Assembly: GCA_963573385.1 (NCBI GenBank)
Contig: CAUYLG010018025.1
Location: 1 to 64,000 of the forward strand
Source: Cacajao melanocephalus
Taxonomy: Eukaryota > Chordata > Mammalia > Primates > Pitheciidae
Direction: 5' to 3'
Length of the DNA stretch: 64,000 bases
In this document: positions 10,865 to 24,147 of the stretch, piece after piece
Numbering within the stretch: position 1 is the first letter of the stretch
Layout of the letters: each line of letters begins with the position of its first letter
Notes under the pieces: model-generated
Told to the model about the DNA's origin: nothing
Seen by the model: the letters and a program-made list of their open reading frames with translations, nothing else
Database searches by the model: none
Position numbers and translations under genes: made by a program

Positions 10865-13180
10865 TGATATAAAGTCAACAAATTAGATATAGAAGGAATG
10901 TACCTCAACACAATAAAGGACATATATGACAAGTCCACAGGTGACATCACACTCAGCATTGAAAAGTCAAAAGCTTTTCCTTGAAGATTAGGAACAAGAC
11001 AAGGATGCCCACCCTTGCCACTTCTGTTCAACATAGTACTGGAAGTCCTGGAGAGCAATTAGGCAAGGAAAATAAATAAAAAGCATCTAAATTGGAAAGG
11101 AAGAAAAAGAAATAAAAAGCATCCAAATTGTCTGTGCGTAGATGATATAATCATATATAGAAAACCCTAAAGACTTCACCAAAAAACTATTAGAACTAAT
11201 GACAGATTCAATAAAGTTGTAGAATCTGCAAAATCAACATACAAAAATGAGTAGCATTTCTGTAAACTCTCAATAAACTATCTGAAAAAGAGATGGAAAA
11301 CAATCCTATTTACAATAGCTACAGAAAAATAAAATACATAGAAATAAATTCAAACAAGAAGGTGAAAGATCTGTCTACACTCTAAAACATTGATAAAATA
11401 CATTAAAGAAGACACAAATGAATGAAAAGATTTCCTGTGTTTATGAATTGGAATAATTACTATTATTAAATGTCCATACTACCAAAAGATATTGACAGAT
11501 TCAATGCCACCTCTGTCAAAATTCCAATGACATTTTTCACAGAAATAGAAAAAAAATTCCAAAATTCACAGGAAACCAGAAAAGACCCTGAATGATCAAA
11601 TGGTCAAAGCTATCTGAAGCAAAAAGAACAAAGCAGAAGGTGTTATACTACTTGACTTCAAAATCTACTACAAAACTATATTAATTTAAACAGCATAGTA
11701 CTAGTGTAAAAACAGACACATGTGCCAATAGAACAGAATAGAGAGCCTGGAAATAAGTCCATGAATTTGTAACCAATTTATTTTTGACTCAGCTGCCAAG
11801 AACACACAACAAGAAAAGTATAGTTCTCTTCAACAAATGGTACTAAGAAAACTGGATATTCTCATGCAGAAGGATGAAATTAGACCCTCATCTCACACCA
11901 TATACAAAAAGCAACTCCAGATGGATCAAAGGCTTAGATGTAAGATCTGAATCCATAAAGCAACTAGAAGAAAACATAGAGAAAAAGCTTCATGACATTT
12001 GTCTGTGCAACTTGTTTAGATCTGATCACAAAAGCATAGACAACAAAAGCAAAAATAAGCAAATGAAATTACATCAAACTAAAGTTTCTGCGCAACAAAG
12101 AAAATAACAGATTGAGGAAACAACTCACAGTATGGGAGAACATATTTGCAAACCACATATTTGATGAGAGGTTAATATCCAAAATATGTGAAAAACTCAA
12201 ATAACTCAGTAATAAGAAAATAAATAATCCAATTTAAGAATGGATAAAGGGCCTGAATAAACATTTTTTTAAAGAAGATATACAAATGTCCAACAGACCT
12301 ATGAAAAAATGCTTGATGTCACTAATAATCAAATACATGTAAATTAAAATCTCAATCTCACACCTGTTAGAATGGCCAATCAGAAAAATGAAAGATAACA
12401 AGTATTGGTGAGGTTGTGGAGAGAAAAGAACACTTGACACAGTTGGTGGGAATGTATATCAGTACAGCTATTATGGAAAACATTATGGAGGTTCCTGAAG
12501 AAATAGAAAATAGAACTACAATATAAACCAGCAATCCCAGTACTAGGTATATTTCCAAAGGATATAAAATCAGTAAGTTGAAGAGATTATCTACACTTCC
12601 ACATCCATTGCAGCATTATTCACAATAGCCAAGATATGGAATCAACCATTAAGGGATGAATGGATAAAGAAAATGTAGTATATATACACAATGGAATATT
12701 ATTCAGCCTTTAAAAAGAAGGAAATCCTGTGACCTACAACGACATGGATGAACCCAGAGGACATTATGTTAAGTGAAATAAGGAAAGCTCAGAAAGACAA
12801 ATACTGCATGATCTTACTTATATGTGAAGTCTTAAAAAGTTGAACTCAGAAGCAGAGAGTAGAAAGTTGGTTACCAGATATTGGGCATGGGCAGGAGGTA
12901 GGGGAGATGGAGAGACGTTGATCAAAGGACGTGAAATTTCAGTTAGATAGTAGGAGTAAATTTAAAATTCACCATTGTACAACATGGCGACTACAGTTAA
13001 GGATATATTGTACGCTTGATAATGGCTGAGTGTAGATTTTAAGTTTTTTTAACACAAAAAAAGTCTGTACATATTGCATATATTAGTTAGCTTGATTTAC
13101 CAATTCCACAATATGTACATATATTGTTTTATACCATAAATATAGACTATTTGTATTTCTCAATTTTAAAAAATCAAATG
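10865..13180 (+). mobile_element. L1 element, 5'-truncated in ORF2, L1MA-like 3' end
   Basis: Sense L1 starting inside the reverse-transcriptase part of ORF2 (aaggatgcccacccttgcc; a block encoding CVDDIIIYRKP-like sequence, where the catalytic motif is normally FADD) and running to the 3' UTR. The 3' end wording (gtagattttaagt, ccacaatatgtacatatatt, accataaatatagac) resembles L1MA. The frame is broken by many stops, so it is dead. A short internal duplication of an aaataaaaagcatc-aaattg block lies at about 11069-11130. Confidence 0.95.
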
Positions 13181-13559
13181 AAATCGGTTAAAAAATTTAA
13201 ATAACCAGCCCAAATGCTCCTGGAGGGGAATTGACACACAGGTGAAAGTTACAGGTAAGGGGTTTCTGTGCAATCAAAAGAACTTTCAAACAGGCAGCAC
13301 TATCTAAAAATAATGTGCTATCTTGGGAGATAATGAGATCACTGTCCCTAGAGGTGTTCAAGCAGGGGCTCAAAAACCACCTACAAGAAAGCACATAGCC
13401 AGCAATCAAGCACTAGAAGAAGGCTGGTTGAGTTGGCTTCTAACGGTTGTTTAAAGACAGTGTATGTGAAAGGCTTCTGATTGGATGGAAGGATATTGAT
13501 TGAGTATTGTTACCCCACTTAGATCACCACATCGGGTTGGGAGGGACGGAAACGTAAAT

Positions 13560-13745
13560 TAACATTTATTGAAAATCCACTATGTACTGGACACATTATC
13601 TTTAATCTTCACAAGTATATGAAAAAGGGTTTATTACTTCTGTTTTATAGGGAGAAAAATTGATTTCAGAGATGCTAAGAACCTTGTCCTAAGTCACCTT
13701 ATATGAGCAGAAAGCACAGCCAGGACCTGAGGGTCTGGGGCTATT
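13560..13745 (-). mobile_element. MIR SINE, antisense
   Basis: Opens with aacatttattgaaaatccactatgtactggac and continues with ttttatagggagaaaaattg and agtcaccttatatgagcag. This is the reverse of the MIR tail, core and head in order. Divergent. Confidence 0.5.
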
Positions 13746-13749
13746 GACA

Positions 13750-16700
13750 GTTATACTGCACTGTGTACCTCCTTCTCCTGAAGAAGCTCATGTTGTCTCC
13801 TTCCTTCACTACCCTCCTAGAACCCCACCCTCCTGTTTGCCTCATGGACAGTGGATTTGCACAGGGGCCTGAGTAGCTAGCTCAAAATCTGTCACTAAAG
13901 CACTCATCAGGCTTTAGCGAATCTGTCACTCATCAGGCAGGACTCATGGGTTGTTGTGCCAGGCAGCCACTGGCCAGGGCAGCTCCTGCCAGGTCATTAA
14001 GGGGGTGTTTTAGTCCAGGCAAGTGAGGCCTGTGATGGGATTAAGAGCCTGTGTACTTTTCACTAGTGCTGATGCAAGGAGAGGCGTGATGTTGGTGTTA
14101 GGGAAGCTGCCACGTTGATAGTTTACAGGCAAATTGCAGGACTGTTTACAGCAGCCCTTGCATCCCCAGGGGCATCTAAGATCCAGCCATGTGGCAGATT
14201 TCCTAGCAGGTAAGCAGCAAGTTGGGCAGGGATGTGGGACCACAACTGGTTCTGGGACAGGAGGACCTGCACAGGCAATCAAGCAGGGGGACTGGGGAGA
14301 AGGGAAGCAAGCAGTCAGCAGGTGCTGCAGCAAATGGAATACCTCACTGCTGTAGGTCATGGCGGGTGGAAACATGTCTTTGTGCAGGCAATAGAAATCC
14401 TGCCTAGAGTAATCTAAACTTTGTCTTTAGTGTGGTCTTGTTTTCCTTCCACCCACGTTAGCCTCATGGGAAAACTGAGGGAAGCCAAAGCTGAAAAAGA
14501 CTCAAGAGTTAACTCTGAGCCAGACTATTTGGGCATAAGTCTGGTGGAAGCTGGTACTAATGGATCTCTTTGCTCCTTGTTTCATTAAAAGGAAAGCAGA
14601 GATGGCAAAGAGAGAGGCCAACAATTCCCAGAAGACCCAGAGAAGTAGCCAGGGTTGGCTGACCAGGAGCAGGGTAGAGATGAGGGAAGTCTGCAGCTCC
14701 CAGCCTAAGTTCTGGCTTCTCTAGCCCTGCCTATTTTTCCTTTCATATCTTGGCCCCCTAAGACCTTCACTTTGGGGAAACTACCTATAGACTGGGGTTC
14801 TTCCTCTACCTCCATCTCCTTTCTATCCCTTTTCTCTGCAGGGTCTGTAGAAATTTTTCCCTGAAGGGTCATCTCAAGTGGTCTGCATCCCTCTCCCTTA
14901 AGTCCATTTGACTTAGCCTCTCTATGATCACTCTTCCTGGAAGACTAAGCAGTGAGTGATCCTAAAGAAGTGAGCACAGAGCCTGAACATGGGATTCATT
15001 CCAGCAGATGCTCAGAAATAAAATGTCTCTGTCACATGCTGCTTGTGCGATGGTTAAAATCCAGCAACTCACAAGTCAATAGAAGTGTGCTTTACAAAGG
15101 CTCAGAGCGATGGTCTGGCAAGTAAAGGGTTAGGCAGCTGGGGAGAGTTGCTGATAGCAAGTAGCATTTCATCTGCATAACAGCTGTTCCCTCTTCTCCC
15201 TTCAAGGGTCCTGACATGGGCGGTGGACCCGATGCACTGACTGAGGAGGCCAGGGACAATTTCCAAGTGAAATTCTATCCTGTAGACAGGAAACGTGTTC
15301 ATTCATTTGCTCAAGTTGTCAGCCTGTAACTGAGCTTCCTATATGCATTTCCACCGAGCAGGGACAAGGCAGGAGGGGTGAGCATGCAGGTTAGAAGTAG
15401 GGACATGAATTCATAATCAGGATTTGCTAGATCCTCTTAGAGGGAGTCAGCATTTGTGGGGCAATGAGATTATTTACAGAGCTATGAGCAATAGCAACAG
15501 CTAGTGAAAAACAGAGACTTGAAAAGCAAGAGAAGAGAGCAAGGGTGGGAGACGACCCCCAGAAACCTTGTTCTTAAAGCCTGTGGGAAAATGATTTTCA
15601 GACTACAGACCTCTGAATATATCTTTCAGGAGTCTATCAGCATCATATATTGGTCCTGAATCTTAAGGCTTGAATTGAGGAGATAATGGTTTATAGATTA
15701 AAAGGAGTAGGATTTGTTTTTTGTATGCAGCTGAGGATTTTTTTTCTTCCTTCCCCCATGTAAAGATCAGGTGATGCTCAGAAATTTCAAGCCCTTTGAA
15801 AAAGCAGGAAAAAAGCAGACTGCAGTCCTTAACCCTGAAGATGACTGTGGCCTGGGAGACCAGGGGAAGTGGAAATCAGAGGGTCACTCAAGGCAGCTGA
15901 GCCTGGGGAGGGTGGAGCCCCCGATCCCAGAATGGTTCCATCAGGCCCAGATGGGGGCCTCAAAGAGCTGGTCAGCTGGACACCCTCTGACTCCTCCCTC
16001 CACTTGTCCATGTGCTTCCCTGGCCCTGGGATCAAATCTACATTCAGGGCAAACCTTCCAGGGGCTCCAAACTGAGGAGAGAGTGGGTGGGAGGGAGGTG
16101 CAAGAAGAGAGTTCACTTTGCCGTTTACAGCTAAGCCCTGATATCTGAAAGCCTCAAACTGAAGACATCAATAATTCATACATTCATGTGCTGTAGAGTA
16201 TTTCCCCTTTTGTCACATTTCTGGCCAATTGATTTCCCCTGGCCACAAACCTGCTGCTTTTAGAACATCATTAATAACAAGTGAACTGGTAAAATCTTCC
16301 CCGGGAGAGGTGGGGCTTTGGCTGGGAGAGGTTCCTGACCTTGTTTTCCTTGAGAAAAGGGGCTCTGAGCAGTTACAGCAGCAGAATGTATGCATGGGGG
16401 CTGGGAGACTTCCTCCTCTTGATTTAGTAGAAGAAGGAACTGAGGGGCAGAGAGATGAGATGCCCACCCAGTGGCCTTCTCAGGCTATTGCTGGAACTGT
16501 CTGATAGGGTTACTGGGAGAGAAGGAAAGAGAGAGAGAGAGAAAATTTGGGAGTCTCAGAATAATAATACAGGGTTGGGAACCCTCTCTAGCAGCCTCTT
16601 CCTCCTCCCCTCCTTACCCCAAGTTCTGTCTCTGGAGGTTTCCATGTCTGATCCTCAAGTACCATGGGATGAAACCAATCAGGGGCTCTGGAATTAACCA

Positions 16701-18274
16701 AAGAGATGGGAGCTCATGGTACGACTGGAACTTCTACCAAAGCCTCCCTGTACCTCATCAGGGAAACCAGGAGGCCAGCCAGCTGAGGCCCTCTTGGAGT
16801 GGCGAAACAGGCCAAGGGCATCTTTCCTGTGGCTCCATTCCCTGAGCCCCTTCCATGGCCTCACCTCCTGAGTCTGCAGCATCTGGAGCCCAGCTTGTCT
16901 CTCTCTTCCCTCTGCTTCTGTGAGTCCCTGGACAGCACCTGGCTTGTAGGGAATGATCCTTTGTGGATACTCACAATGGACTTGTTGAATGAGTAAATGA
17001 GAGTGGAAAGAAACTGACGACATATTCAGTGAGTAAAGTGCTTCCACTGCCTCAGGACTGTGGGTTTACAGAGGCTCACAAGAATGAGTCTCTACTGGTA
17101 GGATGGCAATTTGGGAGAATAGATAGAGTTTTTTGTCTCAAGGGCTGTCCCTGAAATCAGATGGCTAGAGCCTTCATCACCTATGTGACACTAGTCCTGA
17201 TGAAAACTCCCCTTTTCTCATTGCGCTAGGTAGGAGAAGTCCCTCTGGAAGGGTGTTACTCAAGACTGGTAGAAAATGCTGCTCTGAGCAATGCCTGCTG
17301 TGAGAGGAGGGGGAGTAGGCCTTTCCCCCCATCCTCAATAGGGGCATCTTCAAAGTGTGTGTGCCAGGAAGCCCACACCACCACTCATACCAACTCCCCC
17401 TGGCCAGTGAGACCCCTCATGAGAACCCCTATTACAGGGAGGCTGTGATGCAGACAGGAGGGAAGAGTCTAACAGTTCTGCTTTTATCGCTAGTGTGATG
17501 AGCTCTTACAGTGCCAAAATGGGGGCCTCCCAGAGAGATCTGCTCTGCTGATCCCACAGCAGAGTCCTCCCTGCTCCTCTCAGCCCCATGATTTATATCC
17601 CTAGAAATCTCCTGGCTGGCCTGATATTGATTTGGCTTTGAAAAGGAGTCAGTAAGAAATACACACACCATGGGTCTGAAATAGAATCTGTCCTTTGCAG
17701 TTGCAGCAAATACTCTCCAAAAGCTGGGTTAGTTTTCAACATGACTACCCTAGATGGGGCCCAGGGCCCCAGAACTGCCTGCCGTATCCAACAAGATCAT
17801 GGGGGCCCAGCTTCAGTGGTCAGCTCTTACAGACATGGTGTTCTACAGACAAGATAAATATTTGTATTATATTCACACGCACAGCTTGGAGCCTGAGCCA
17901 GCTTTATGGCCAGGCCTGGGGAGACTGGAGGCTGAGCTGCACCATCTAAGGCAAATGCGCTTTCCTGGTGGCATTACAAGAAAGCAGTTTGGGCTTGGGG
18001 ATGAAGAGAGAGTTACTGGGCCTGGCCGGGTGGGCCCTGAAACCATAGATCCCTCCAGTCCAGCTTTCCCTCCTTAATGGATTGACCCCCACTATGCCCA
18101 AGACAGCATATGCTGAACCACCCCCTGCCACCATAGATTGTCTTATCCCCGCGTAGATGTTGGAGCCTCAGAGGGCCTGAAGATCATCTCATCCAGATGT
18201 ACTTACTGGGGCTGGAAAGGTGGAGTATTTGCCTACCATCACCCAGCCAGTCATGTCTGCTTCACCGGGTCCCT
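13750..18274. other. Unassigned sequence, no gene seen
   Basis: About 4.5 kb with no strong repeat. An L2-like 3' end may lie near 16900-17010 (ttgttgaatgagtaaatgag). A hairpin with overlapping duplicated words lies at 13885-13943. GA-rich run at 16523-16545. Overlapping open frames on both strands near 15.8-16.5 kb have no recognisable products. Confidence 0.45.
13887..13938. repeat. Hairpin plus interleaved short duplications
   Basis: ctaaagc and gctttag (about 13895-13917) form a 7-bp stem around a 9-base loop. The words aatctgtcact and actcatcaggc each occur twice within ~50 bases. A local slippage product is likely. Confidence 0.75.
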
Positions 18275-18284
18275 CCCCATTTTA

Positions 18285-18561
18285 TTATTTATTTGGATAC
18301 AGTGTCTTCCTCTGTCTCCCAGGCTGGAGTGCAGTAGTGCAATCCCACTCACTTCAACCTCTGCCTCCTGGGCTCAGCCACCCAAGAAGCTGGAACTACA
18401 GGTGCACGCGCCACCACACCTGGTTACTTTGTGTATTTTGTGTAGAGACGGGGTTTCACCATATTGCCTAGGCTGGCCTGAAACAATCCTGGGCCCAAAC
18501 AACTTACCCAACTTGGCCTCCCAAAGTGCTCGGATTACAGGCATGAGCCACCATACCTGGC
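18285..18561 (-). mobile_element. Alu element, AluJ-like, antisense
   Basis: Antisense Alu with a decayed tail (ttatttatttgg), ggctggagtgcagtagtgcaatc, and the end tgagccaccatacctggcc. Wording such as cctgggctcagccacccaagaagctgg suggests the old J class. It is flanked by matching ccccatttta at 18275-18284 and 18562-18571, a probable target-site duplication. Confidence 0.96.
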
Positions 18562-18571
18562 CCCCATTTTA

Positions 18572-19129
18572 AATTTCCAAAGAAAGTCCTCTTTTTCTAA
18601 ACTTCAGGAGGTTTTCTAAACCTCAGTCTTTCCCCCTATCCCCAACATCTCTGGGAGGCATCAGACCTCTAGACGCAAAAGGATGTCCTGCCTGGGACAG
18701 AAGGGTAAAGCTGGCTACATTTTTTCCTGCATCCCTCATTCCTTGTTCTGTACTTCCTACGTATACATTTATATTTCCCACTCATTCTCCTAGAAAGAAA
18801 TGAACTTTTACTAACGACTTAACATAAGCCAAGTTACTTTCAATTGACAAGCAACTCTATGAGATGAGAGTTACTTTTCCCAATGCAACTGTAACCAATG
18901 TGTTGAATAAACAAGACCCATCAGACATATTCAAAAAACTTTTTTCTTTTGTTTGCCATTGCCCTTTATATATATTCAGTCCCTTGACACTGGGTAAAAT
19001 CTCCAATTTTTCTGCTTACTCTTAGAGAATATAAGTCATTTAAAGTCACCAGTATATCTTAAATCAATAATTAAAAGTGTCTAGTTCAAGATAATAGTCA
19101 ACACATTGATCTTTATACAAAGATATATT
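18572..19129. other. Unassigned AT-rich sequence
   Basis: No gene or named repeat recognised between the AluJ-like copy and the next old repeat. Confidence 0.45.
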
Positions 19130-19500
19130 AATCAGGATGTTACAGATCTATGCTGTGCTAACAAAGAAGCCTAAAAGCCCTGTAATTAATGCATACATTT
19201 TATTATACTTCTCATTCATCCAGAGCCCACTATAGGTCAGGAGACTCTTCCAGACAGTTGTCCTCCATGTGCTGACTCATGGATTCAGGCCAGTCTGATT
19301 TTGTGGTTCCATTACCAACACATGTCTTCATGCTCTGGGCAACAGAGACAGAAAGCCTAGAGGCTTACAGGGCCCTTGCTGTGCCTTAGTCTGGATACGA
19401 CACACAGCACTTCCAATCACATTTTCTTCCACAGAACTAATCATATTGTCCCATCCAACTTCAACAAGGCTGGAAAGTCTGAAGGAAAAAATATGAGGAG
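19130..19500 (+). mobile_element. Old mammalian interspersed repeat, family not assigned
   Basis: The order ttttattatacttctcattcatccagagc, gactcatggattcaggcc and agcacttccaatcacattttcttccacag resembles a common old repeat that I cannot name with confidence. Orientation is nominal. Confidence 0.3.
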
Positions 19501-20477
19501 AAATTGGTGAACACAGGACATTGTCTCCATCACAAAAGGCAACCCTTATCACCACTGCCTCAGCTGCAGTTAGCACAAACAGACCCCTACTATAGAGTAA
19601 AGAGGATGCCATCAGCTTTCTCTTCCTTTCTCAGATACCTCCCCTCTGTTCAACTGTTTCTGACCCCTCTGGAGTTGGAGCCTTGGGAGGGAGAAGAGGT
19701 TAAAAGAATAGGAAAGTTTTATCTTGCTAGCTATTGTATTAAAACGGCTTCAGGAGCTCTGGGCCTGGCAGAGCTAATGGCTTAGAGTTGTCTTGCCTCT
19801 CATGACACTCTCATGGCTTGTCAGAGGCCCTCCTGGGAAACTGACATCATTTCCCATGACTCTGGCTCGGTATTGCCTTCCTATTGGTCACTCCCCTTTC
19901 AAGGCCCTTGTTTTCTGACAGTCTACTCCACATGGATTCTCTCTATTGGATTTCCTCTGTGATCCTTTGGATTTAGGTCAGTTCTCTCTCCCACTGGTGC
20001 CTATATGGTCCATCAGAAGCATTCTTGCCTCTTTTGTTCTGACAAATCACAGAAGTAAAGGCCAGTGTCAATTCAGCAGCAGCTCTCCTTAGTTTCTCAA
20101 CTGAAGCAGCTGGCTTTCCAAGCCCTCCTGTATTTGAGGTTTCATTGGCAGGAGTCAGGCACCAGCCTTCTGGGTCCTCCTAACTACAGGGAATAACATC
20201 AAGCTGCCTAAGTGGTGTATTCTCTTGCTGTGAGGTGAAGGGAAGGTACTTCCACCCTCTGTCTTATGCGGGGGGGGAAGCTCCAGGCACGGCTCGGTTC
20301 AGAGGCACATTTTTTGTTAAACCCTCTCTTCGTTTCCAACAAATTGGCAACATATGATTTCCACATTGTAGGTGAGGGATGTTGAGAATTTTGATCACGA
20401 ATTTCCAGATAATATTTTTGTAAATTTTGCTTGTGGGCTAGTGTACTTCATTCAATTTAATACTATGTAATACAAGT
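19501..20477. other. Unassigned sequence, no gene seen
   Basis: No named repeat or coding segment. Holds a G8 run near 20268 and a short CpG-bearing stretch at 20270-20330. Confidence 0.45.
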
Positions 20478-20795
20478 GACAGACACCCAACTCAACTCAA
20501 GTTGGTTTAAGCAAAATGGAGGATTTGTTATAAAGGACATTGGAATGTCTTGTGGATCCTGAGAGCAGGAATTCAACAGGGGTTTAGGAATTGCTATAAC
20601 CAGGTTCCCATGTTCCCTCAGGACTTCTTTCCTACCCTCTGTTGCATTCTTTCTTGCTGAGAGTGAACTCCTGTCCCTCACTTCTCTGGTCTCATCATTG
20701 GAAACATGGCTGCCAGCAACTCCCAAAACACATGTCTTCTAGTCCAGCCACAAAAGACTTTCTGCTCTCAGGCCCAAGACCAAAAATCCTCCAGA
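20478..20795 (+). mobile_element. Old mammalian interspersed repeat, family not assigned
   Basis: Starts cacccaactcaactcaagttggtttaagcaaaa and continues to atggctgccagcaactccc. The same ordered words occur in a dispersed mammalian repeat whose other parts are seen here at about 32440-32935 and 51985-52290. The family name is uncertain. Confidence 0.4.
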
Positions 20796-20797
20796 AG

Positions 20798-20931
20798 TGG
20801 GCACTGTGTAGTGTACCTGTAATCCCAACTACTTAGGATGCTGGAACAGGAGGATTGCTTGAGCCCAAGAGTTTGACTACAGTCTGGGCAGCAGAGCAAG
20901 ACCCTGTCTCTTAATAAATAAATAAACATTT
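20798..20931 (+). mobile_element. Alu-like monomer (FLAM/FAM-type)
   Basis: One 7SL-derived monomer only: gtacctgtaatcccaactactt, ggaggattgcttgagcccaagagtttga, and ctgggcagcagagcaagaccctgtctc, followed by a (taaa)n tail. The absence of a second monomer and linker fits a free Alu monomer predating dimeric Alus. Confidence 0.8.
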
Positions 20932-23149
20932 TGAGGAAAGGGTCAGATGGGTTCCACTTGATTTTAAAGCTCTTAGCTATCCTAATCAGCTTGGTTTGGG
21001 GACAAGAACTTCTTGTGACATGGCAGCTCCCCTGCAACCTGGATGGTGTGGGAACTGGGAAGTATGTTGACCCTAGCACTTTTACAGCTGTTCAGTCATT
21101 TGGGCTTGTATTAGTGTGCCTGGTTGTTCATTCTAACTTTAGTAGCGTTAGAAGATGGAGACAGTGTTCTGGTTTGTACAAAAGCCCACAGAACCCAGGC
21201 CAGCCAGCTAGAGAAGATCTCTCTTCTTGCCTCTTCTACCAATAAGGATTTCCTTTCTACGTCATAAAGCATTTAGATCATACTGTCTTGAATTACGAGA
21301 TGCCTGCCCAAGAGTCTTCCCTTTCAAATAATGTTGGAATGTTGCAGATATCTAAGTTGTGGAGCTATGCTTTTGTCAGTTTTATATACCCTAAATCATC
21401 CCAAGCACTGCCTTACATATAACATCAATTCATTATCTTTATTGAATGTATGAACAAATAAATGAATGATTCCAAAGAACATTTTCCCTCCCTGTGAACC
21501 TACTGAAAATTCAGTTGACAATGACTAAAGGAAAAAACATTCATGGATCTTAGATAGAATTTCTTGCTGCCCTCCCAGAAAATCTGAGTTTCATATGTAA
21601 AATAAGGTAAAAGTTTAAAATAACATCTAGCATGTTTTACACATAGAATATGCTCAACAAATATTTGCTGGTTGGCTCAGAGACACCAAGGACCCAATTC
21701 CATATCGTTCCTGCTCCATCTCCATGTCTTGGGCCACCAACTTTCACTATCCCATCTGCCCAGCTGACCTATACCTGCTGCAGTCAGTCAGGCACTGGAA
21801 TTTTCCCAGGATGGCAACAGCAGAGCTATTTGCTCAATGGACTCCACTCCTCTGTTTTGTTTTGAAAGGAGTTAGAATTCAGAAATAACTTTCTCAAAGC
21901 AAGGAAAATGGGATGCTGGAACAAGAGATAGAGAGTAACTAAAATCATCTTGACCCTAGGCTTGTTTATTCCAACCATCTGCAGAGAAAAGGCAGACAGA
22001 GGTTGAGTACCAGATACATCATTAGAAAGATGAAGCCAAGAGAAGTCTAGGGAGAAGGTCACAGGGAGGAATCTGATGAGGCAGAACCCTGTTCCTAATC
22101 AGACATTCGAAGGAAGCCAAAACCTGGGAAACCATATCATTATTTAAAAATCCCATTAAGGCTCTATGTGGGGGAGAGAGAGGTGATGCTTACTAATTTC
22201 AGGAAGTAACTGAGTAGTTTTAAGTACCCGAAATTAATTGATGGTTTTAAGGAAGAAATAGAGTGTAGGTAATGCTGAGTCATAAACCCATCATTGGGGA
22301 AGAGGAAGACTATTAATTCTCATGATTCCTCATACCACAGGACAGAAAAGTAATAGTTCAAGTTGTGTATGATGAAATCTAATGCCGTGGCATAATTTTT
22401 TCTCATCGATTGGTTCCCAGCCCATCTCCGGTGATTTATAGGAATAACGGGAGGGAGTGCTCACTGCAGGATGGCCAGGGCTGGGGAGGTTTATGTGCAA
22501 TACTGGTTTCCAGAGTTAATAGATTTTCAATTATGGCCTATGGAATAGTGTTATGTTCCTGGAGGCAGCAAGCCCGAAACTTAGCCACTACTAGCCAGCA
22601 GACCCCACCCACCACTCCAATCCAGGCATCTGAGCGGGATGGGAAAAGTTCTTACCCTGGTCAGTATACTGCGACATGTCTGCCTGGAGAGTGTCTAAGT
22701 TCCCTCCTTCATCAACAGAAACCCAATGGCACTGAAATTCTTATTCCCACATCCCTGCAGCTGAAAAACTGAAAAAGACATCATTCATAGAACCAGGATT
22801 ACTCCCATTTTACCGAATGCAATGTGGTAGCCCAGCAGAGATTTTACCTAAGAAGCAGAGTCTAGAGTTGAAGACAAGCAGTCTTGTAGGAGCCAAGAGT
22901 CTAAACTGGAAGGTGGTGAGCAAAAAAGCCTCAGGGTCTGAAGCCAGGAGAAGAAGAATATGTCAAAGACTGACAAAAAACCTCCCTAGAGCAGAAACCA
23001 CAACACCTTCTTAGTCATTGGTGTGTCATGCACACCTGGCACATTGTTTGACACAAAGGGGCACCCAAGTATTTACTGAATCAATGAGCCAAACAGCCCT
23101 GTGGAGTCTGTTACCAGGATCACAAAGACACTTACTGTTCACCAAATTT
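20932..23149. other. Mostly unassigned sequence, with an L2-like 3' end
   Basis: An L2 3'-end-like block lies at about 21600-21675 (atgctcaacaaatatttgctgg). The rest has no named repeat or exon. A perfect NF-E2/MARE-type site tgctgagtcat is at 22273-22283, in an AT-rich stretch with attaatt words. Confidence 0.45.
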
Positions 23150-23458
23150 TCTATGCTCCCCCACCTCCCTAAACCCCTTTGAGTAAACGTGGCCATTGAC
23201 TGGCACAGGCCAATGGACTGTGAGTACAGCAGTGCAGGATGTTTAAGAATTAGTGCAGGACCCTCTAGCATCTCTTCTCCTGCAATAGTGACTGTGGAAG
23301 TCTCATGTTTCAGATAATACAGTACAAGATGTGAGGACATTTATCAATTTAGGTTCTAGTAATGGGTAATAGGAGTGAGAAATAAACCTGTATTGTGTTA
23401 AGCCTTCGGGATTTCCTTAGCCAATCCTGAATAAATGTAACAATTGACATTTACCAAT
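23150..23458 (+). mobile_element. Possible old LTR-like repeat
   Basis: The segment gagaaataaacctgtattgtgttaagcc near 23378 resembles the polyadenylation part of an old dispersed LTR-like repeat. A sister block may lie at about 61950-61990. Weak evidence. Confidence 0.28.

Positions 23459-24147
<689 letters not shown>

Noticed and set aside
10865..13180. Possible functional L1
   Set aside because: 5'-truncated, with many in-frame stops and old 3' UTR type. It cannot encode ORF1 or a full ORF2.
18138..18572. 144-codon plus-strand ORF
   Set aside because: Mostly an antisense Alu reading frame.
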